DNA of 10,325 bases, from the NCBI GenBank assembly GCA_900556205.1, contig USNX01000028.1:1-10325 (forward strand), in the 5' to 3' direction. The DNA comes from an uncultured Collinsella sp. (GTDB lineage: Bacteria > Actinomycetota > Coriobacteriia > Coriobacteriales > Coriobacteriaceae). Under the pieces are notes generated by a model that was given only the letters and a program-made list of their open reading frames with translations, was not told the DNA's origin and made no database searches. Both the position numbers and the translations under genes were made by a program. Numbering within the stretch: position 1 is the stretch's first letter; each line of letters begins with the position of its first letter. Below are positions 7,775-10,325 of this stretch, in pieces.

Positions 7775-9715
7775 GTGGCCGGTCACGACAACATTCCAAC
7801 GCTTGCCGAGCAGGTCTCGCGCGTTCCCACACAGCCCGGATGCTACCTTTGGAAGGATGCCAAGGGTGATGTCATCTACGTTGGCAAGGCGAAAAACCTG
7901 CGTTCCCGTATGCGCCAGTACGTGACGCTGCAGGATGAGCGCCAAAAGATCCCGCTGATGATGCAGCTGGTGGCGAGCTTTGACTATATCGTGGTGGAGA
8001 CCGAGCACGAGGCGTTGGTGCTCGAGCGCAATTTGATTGGTCAGTACCATCCGTACTTTAACGTCGACCTCAAGGATGACAAGAGCTACCCCTTTATCGC
8101 CATTACAAAGGGCGACCTGTATCCCGCTATCAAATATACGCGTGAGCGTCATAAGCCGGGAACGCGCTATTTTGGACCCTATACCGATAGCCGTGCGGCA
8201 CGTGAGACGATAGATACGCTGCGCAAGGTTATCCCCATCTGCTCCGCATCCTGTGCGGAGTGGCGTCGTTGTCGTCGTATCGTCGAGTCCCACAAGGGCG
8301 AGGAAGACATCGTCAATATGATTTGCGCGCAAAACGGGCGTCCCTGCTTTGACTACCATGTCGGGCGCGGCCCGGGTGCGTGTGTCGGCGCGATTTCCCC
8401 GGCAGACTATGCCAAGAACGTCAAGCGTGTCGAGCGCTTTTTGTCGGGCCATCGCAAGGATGTCGTCGATGAGCTGACCTCCGAGATGACGGATGCCGCC
8501 GAGGCGCTCGACTTTGAGCGCGCGGCACGCGTCAAACGTCGTTTGGAGGTCATCAGGGGTCTGGACGATCGTCAGCAAGTCGTTTTTCCCTCCAGTGTCG
8601 ATATCGATGTCATCGGTTTCTATCGCGAGGAGACCATCTCCGCCGCTTGCGTCTTTGTCGTGCGTGAGGGTCGAACGGTTCGCACCTGCGAGTTCATTCT
8701 CGACAAGGGTCTTGATGTTGACGAGGAGGAGCTCCAGTCGGGCTTTCTTAAGCGCTATTACGACGAGACGGCTGATATTCCAGCTGAGATAAACCTTTCT
8801 GTCGAGCTTGAGGATGCGGAGACGCTGGGGGAGTGGCTTGCGGGCAAGCGCGAGCGTTCCTGCCATCTCCATAGGCCGCAGCGTGGCGAGAAGCACCGTC
8901 TGCTCGATATGGCATCCAAAAATGCGCGCCATGCCCTCATGCGCTACATGATGCGAACGGGGTACGCTGACGACCGCACCAATCAAGCGCTCCTGGAGCT
9001 CGAAAGTGCGTTGGCGCTGCCATCGCCGCCGTTGCGTATCGAGTGCTTCGATATCTCGACGCTGCACGGAACCTTTACCGTCGCCTCGATGGTGGTGTTT
9101 ACCAACGGGCGCGCCGACAAGAGCCAGTACCGCCGTTTTAAAATTCAGGCCGAATTGGACGAGGCAAACGACTTCGTGTCGATGTCCGAGGTTTTGGGAC
9201 GACGCTATGCTCCCGAGCGTATGGCCGACGAGCGCTTTGGATCGCGCCCCGATTTGCTCGTTGTCGATGGCGGTAAGCCGCAATTGACCGCTGCGATCAA
9301 GCAACTTGAGGCTCTTGGGCTCGATATACCAGTTTGTGGCTTGGCGAAGGCCGATGAGGAAGTTTTTGTGCCTTGGGACGAGACTCCCGTCGTGCTGCCG
9401 ACCGGGTCCGCGTCGCTCTATCTAATTAAACAGGTACGCGATGAGTCGCACCGTTTTGCAATTACATTCCATCGTGAGTTGCGCGATAAAGCCATGACGG
9501 TTTCGGTACTCGATGACGTTCCAGGCGTGGGACCCACCAGAAAACGTGCCCTTATGCGCCATTTTGGCTCGATGAAGCGTTTGCGCGCGGCGAGCGAGCA
9601 AGAGATCGCGGAAGTTCGCGGCATACCTGCCGATGTTGCCAAGGCGGTCCACGAGGCGCTCGTTGCATGGAATGCCGAGCGCGCCGAGGCGGCGGCTGGC
9701 CATTCCGATAGCTAA
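7775..9715 (+). CDS. uvrC: Excinuclease ABC subunit C (UvrC)
   Basis: UvrC makes both incisions in nucleotide excision repair after UvrB has bound the lesion. From the GTG at 7775 it has 646 residues (numbering used here). The order is: GIY-YIG nuclease (about 18-100, with GCYLWKD, VIYVGKAKNLRSR and the Glu-containing ETEHEALVLERN); a cysteine-rich segment (156-203); a UvrB-binding UVR motif (ALDFERAARVKRR, about 244-256); an RNase H-like nuclease (D426 in ECFDIS, D498 in VVDGG, and the DESHRFAITFHR segment); and C-terminal helix-hairpin-helix DNA-binding repeats (about 580-628). The cysteine segment departs from the usual iron-sulfur motif. Two GTG codons, 7769 and 7775, can start it; 7775 is preferred because AGTAGGT lies 4 bases upstream, while 7769 directly abuts the murJ stop. 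Expression probably depends on coupling to murJ. Confidence 0.97.
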   Translation: MAGHDNIPTLAEQVSRVPTQPGCYLWKDAKGDVIYVGKAKNLRSRMRQYVTLQDERQKIPLMMQLVASFDYIVVETEHEALVLERNLIGQYHPYFNVDLKDDKSYPFIAITKGDLYPAIKYTRERHKPGTRYFGPYTDSRAARETIDTLRKVIPICSASCAEWRRCRRIVESHKGEEDIVNMICAQNGRPCFDYHVGRGPGACVGAISPADYAKNVKRVERFLSGHRKDVVDELTSEMTDAAEALDFERAARVKRRLEVIRGLDDRQQVVFPSSVDIDVIGFYREETISAACVFVVREGRTVRTCEFILDKGLDVDEEELQSGFLKRYYDETADIPAEINLSVELEDAETLGEWLAGKRERSCHLHRPQRGEKHRLLDMASKNARHALMRYMMRTGYADDRTNQALLELESALALPSPPLRIECFDISTLHGTFTVASMVVFTNGRADKSQYRRFKIQAELDEANDFVSMSEVLGRRYAPERMADERFGSRPDLLVVDGGKPQLTAAIKQLEALGLDIPVCGLAKADEEVFVPWDETPVVLPTGSASLYLIKQVRDESHRFAITFHRELRDKAMTVSVLDDVPGVGPTRKRALMRHFGSMKRLRAASEQEIAEVRGIPADVAKAVHEALVAWNAERAEAAAGHSDS

Positions 9716-9739
9716 ACACGAGCCTAAACAACTGATATA

Positions 9740-9781
9740 CATGATTGCGCGATTTTCAACCATTTATTTCGCCATGATTGC
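9740..9781. repeat. Short direct repeat CATGATTGC, two copies
   Basis: CATGATTGC occurs at 9740-9748 and 9773-9781, with starts 33 bases apart, about three helical turns. It lies upstream of the candidate promoter for the substrate-binding protein gene and could be paired activator or repressor half sites. Two short copies can also arise by chance. Confidence 0.3.
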
Positions 9782-9815
9782 CTGCTGGTTTCGGGTTTTA
9801 TTAACGCTAAAACGT

Positions 9816-9847
9816 TTGACTAACCCAAGCGAAAACCCTGCTATCCT
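9816..9847 (+). promoter_or_regulatory. Candidate promoter for the substrate-binding protein gene and its leader
   Basis: TTGACT (9816-9821) matches five of six -35 bases. TATCCT (9842-9847) follows as a -10 preceded by TGC, an extended -10 arrangement. The 20-base spacer is longer than ideal, which the extended -10 may offset. AACCC (9834-9838) and GGGTT (9850-9854) form an inverted repeat around the -10 and could be an operator. Transcription would start near 9854 and give a leader of about 225 bases. Confidence 0.45.
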
Positions 9848-9878
9848 GCGGGTTGACGAAGACTGATATCTCACCTCG

Positions 9879-9961
9879 CCGATACATACTGTCTGGCGAA
9901 TCGTTTGTCAACGAATTCGGTGAACGGTAGTAAATACCGTTCAAGCGGATGTATGTATCGG
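9879..9961 (+). ncRNA. Candidate structured leader RNA with a three-way junction
   Basis: Three nested perfect or near-perfect inverted repeats define the fold. P1 is an 11-bp stem, CCGATACATAC (9879-9889) with GTATGTATCGG (9951-9961). It can extend inward by TCTG (9892-9895) with CGGA (9946-9949). P2 pairs 9897-9905 with 9910-9919: nine pairs, one bulged A at 9915, loop TGTC. P3 is a 9-bp stem, TGAACGGTA (9921-9929) with TACCGTTCA (9935-9943), loop GTAAA. With the P1 extension only G9896, G9920 and A9944-G9945 are unpaired at the junction. No T-run follows P1, so it is not a simple terminator. I see no match to the T-box, GEMM or hammerhead cores. Folding energy was not computed. Confidence 0.5.
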
Positions 9962-9972
9962 TCACCGAGCGC

Positions 9973-10050
9973 GGCACCTCAGTTGGGTTCGTCGGTAGGT
10001 AAGGTATATATCGTCCGCAAGTTGCGCGGGGGCAAGTCTAGGTGCTCCCG
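9973..10050 (+). promoter_or_regulatory. Mutually exclusive hairpins in the leader
   Basis: CGGGGGCA (10027-10034) pairs with TGCTCCCG (10043-10050) in an 8-bp stem with one G-T pair and an 8-base loop. GGCACCT (9973-9979) can instead pair with AGGTGCT (10040-10046), also seven pairs with one G-T, and TCCGC (10014-10018) with GCGGG (10026-10030). Both alternatives share bases with the first stem, so they exclude it. This is the geometry of a switching leader, but it rests on by-eye pairing only. Confidence 0.35.
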
Positions 10051-10057
10051 AGTAAGA

Positions 10058-10076
10058 TTCTCTATTGATAGGAGAA
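10058..10076 (+). promoter_or_regulatory. Hairpin covering the Shine-Dalgarno sequence of the substrate-binding protein gene
   Basis: TTCTCT (10058-10063) pairs with GGAGAA (10071-10076): five Watson-Crick pairs plus one T-G, with a 7-base loop. The right arm contains most of the AGGAG ribosome binding site (10070-10074), which lies 5 bases before the ATG at 10080. The stem is short and would be only moderately stable alone, so it could be opened by ribosomes or by a change in upstream folding. Confidence 0.45.
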
Positions 10077-10079
10077 GAC

Positions 10080-10325
10080 ATGGCCATCATCAACAAGGGT
10101 ATGTCCAGGCGTTCGTTCCTCGGCCTCACCGGCAGCGTCGCTGCTGTCGCAGGGCTTGGTCTCACCGGCTGCGGTGGCAGCTCTAGCGACGAGGGTTCCG
10201 CTTCCGGTTCCACCGATTCCGCCAACCGTGGCGGCGGCGTGATCACCGCTGGTTCCGCTTACGCTCCGTCCAGCTTCGATCCCGCCAGCACCGGCTCCGC
10301 TGTGGGCCTGGGTGCTAACTGGCAC
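10080..10325 (+). CDS. ABC transporter substrate-binding lipoprotein, family 5 (peptide-type), N-terminal part
   Basis: The first 82 codons are visible; the gene runs off the right edge. The N-terminus is a Tat-type lipoprotein signal. It has the twin-arginine motif SRRSFLG (9-15), a hydrophobic stretch to about residue 28, and a lipobox LTGC with the lipidated Cys at 31. A flexible Gly/Ser/Asp linker follows. The start of the mature domain, GGGVITAGSAYAPSSFDP, then SAVGLGANWH, resembles the opening strand of family 5 (DppA/OppA-like) solute-binding proteins, which bind peptides or other small ligands outside the membrane and pass them to an ABC permease. AGGAG lies 5 bases before the ATG, which rules in 10080 over the in-frame ATG at 10101. 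Codons are strongly biased (GGT, GCT, TCC, CTC, AAC), suggesting high expression. The ligand cannot be told, and permease genes would lie beyond the window. Confidence 0.85.
   Translation, partial: MAIINKGMSRRSFLGLTGSVAAVAGLGLTGCGGSSSDEGSASGSTDSANRGGGVITAGSAYAPSSFDPASTGSAVGLGANWH

Larger units (their letters stand above)
9716..10079. other. Gene-free interval between uvrC and the substrate-binding protein gene
   Basis: No supported gene lies in these 364 bases. The first 100 are AT-rich and hold a 9-bp direct repeat but no clear hairpin-plus-T-run terminator for uvrC. A candidate promoter follows at 9816-9847. The rest, to the start codon at 10080, is rich in inverted repeats: a three-way-junction fold (9879-9961), alternative hairpins (9973-10050) and a hairpin over the ribosome binding site (10058-10076). 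Confidence 0.8.

Noticed and set aside
7583..9304. Long open frame (573 codons) opposite uvrC and the end of murJ
   Set aside because: Same cause: a codon-bias shadow of two clear genes, with no domain resemblance and no plausible ribosome binding site.
9716..9815. Intrinsic terminator after uvrC
   Set aside because: No GC-rich stem followed by T residues was found. Read-through or factor-dependent termination is possible.
9879..9961. Hammerhead-type ribozyme at the three-way junction
   Set aside because: The junction strands lack the conserved CUGANGA and GAAA core sequences.
9980..10012. Resemblance of CGGTAGGTAAGG to the 3' part of the c-di-GMP-I (GEMM) riboswitch
   Set aside because: Only this short string matches. 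The GCAAA segments, the first arm and the receptor-loop arm of the class are absent.
9983..10012. Second promoter candidate, TTGGGT with TATATA close to the start codon
   Set aside because: The -35 matches only three of six bases. It was not annotated, but if real it would bypass the three-way junction, so start-site mapping matters for the leader hypothesis.
9854..10079. T-box leader before the substrate-binding protein gene
   Set aside because: No GGGTGG...ACCGCG-type antiterminator/T-box bulge and no typical Stem I landmarks are present.

Overview
The window looks like chromosomal DNA from a Coriobacteriia gut actinobacterium, most likely Collinsella or a close relative. The grounds are the GC-rich codon use, an actinobacterial UvrA with a Cys-x2-His half site, an unusual UvrC cysteine region, a Tat-type lipoprotein substrate-binding protein and an LtaS-type membrane sulfatase. 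The genus is recalled from family resemblance, not tested by a search. No mobile element, CRISPR array, rRNA or tRNA was seen.

Layout. At the left edge is the first 26 codons of a minus-strand gene (1-77) with a clear ribosome binding site and a candidate promoter. To its right, also on the minus strand, is a lipoteichoic-acid-synthase-family (LtaS/MdoB) membrane enzyme (223-2376). A 193-base divergent spacer separates it from uvrA (2570-5449). The spacer holds a near-consensus Gram-positive LexA (SOS) box upstream of uvrA and a GTTACAG...CTGTAAC inverted repeat just before the LtaS-family gene. A 10-bp hairpin terminator follows uvrA.

Next comes a tight plus-strand cluster: a Cys-tRNA(Pro) deacylase of the YbaK/EbsC type (5582-6082), the lipid II flippase MurJ (6086-7768) and the excision nuclease subunit UvrC (about 7775-9715). 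Junctions are 3 bases and 0-6 bases, so the three are probably co-transcribed and partly translationally coupled. The window thus carries two of the three UvrABC genes, separated by a translation-quality gene and a cell-wall gene.

After uvrC is a 364-base gene-free stretch, then the first 82 codons of a Tat-exported family 5 (peptide/oligopeptide-type) substrate-binding lipoprotein (10080 to the right edge). This stretch is the least ordinary part of the window. Between a candidate promoter and the start codon it can fold into a compact three-way junction (11-bp closing stem plus two 9-bp arms). Two mutually exclusive hairpins follow, and then a small hairpin that covers the Shine-Dalgarno sequence. 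I could not match this to a riboswitch class I know, and it is the best candidate here for an undescribed regulatory RNA.
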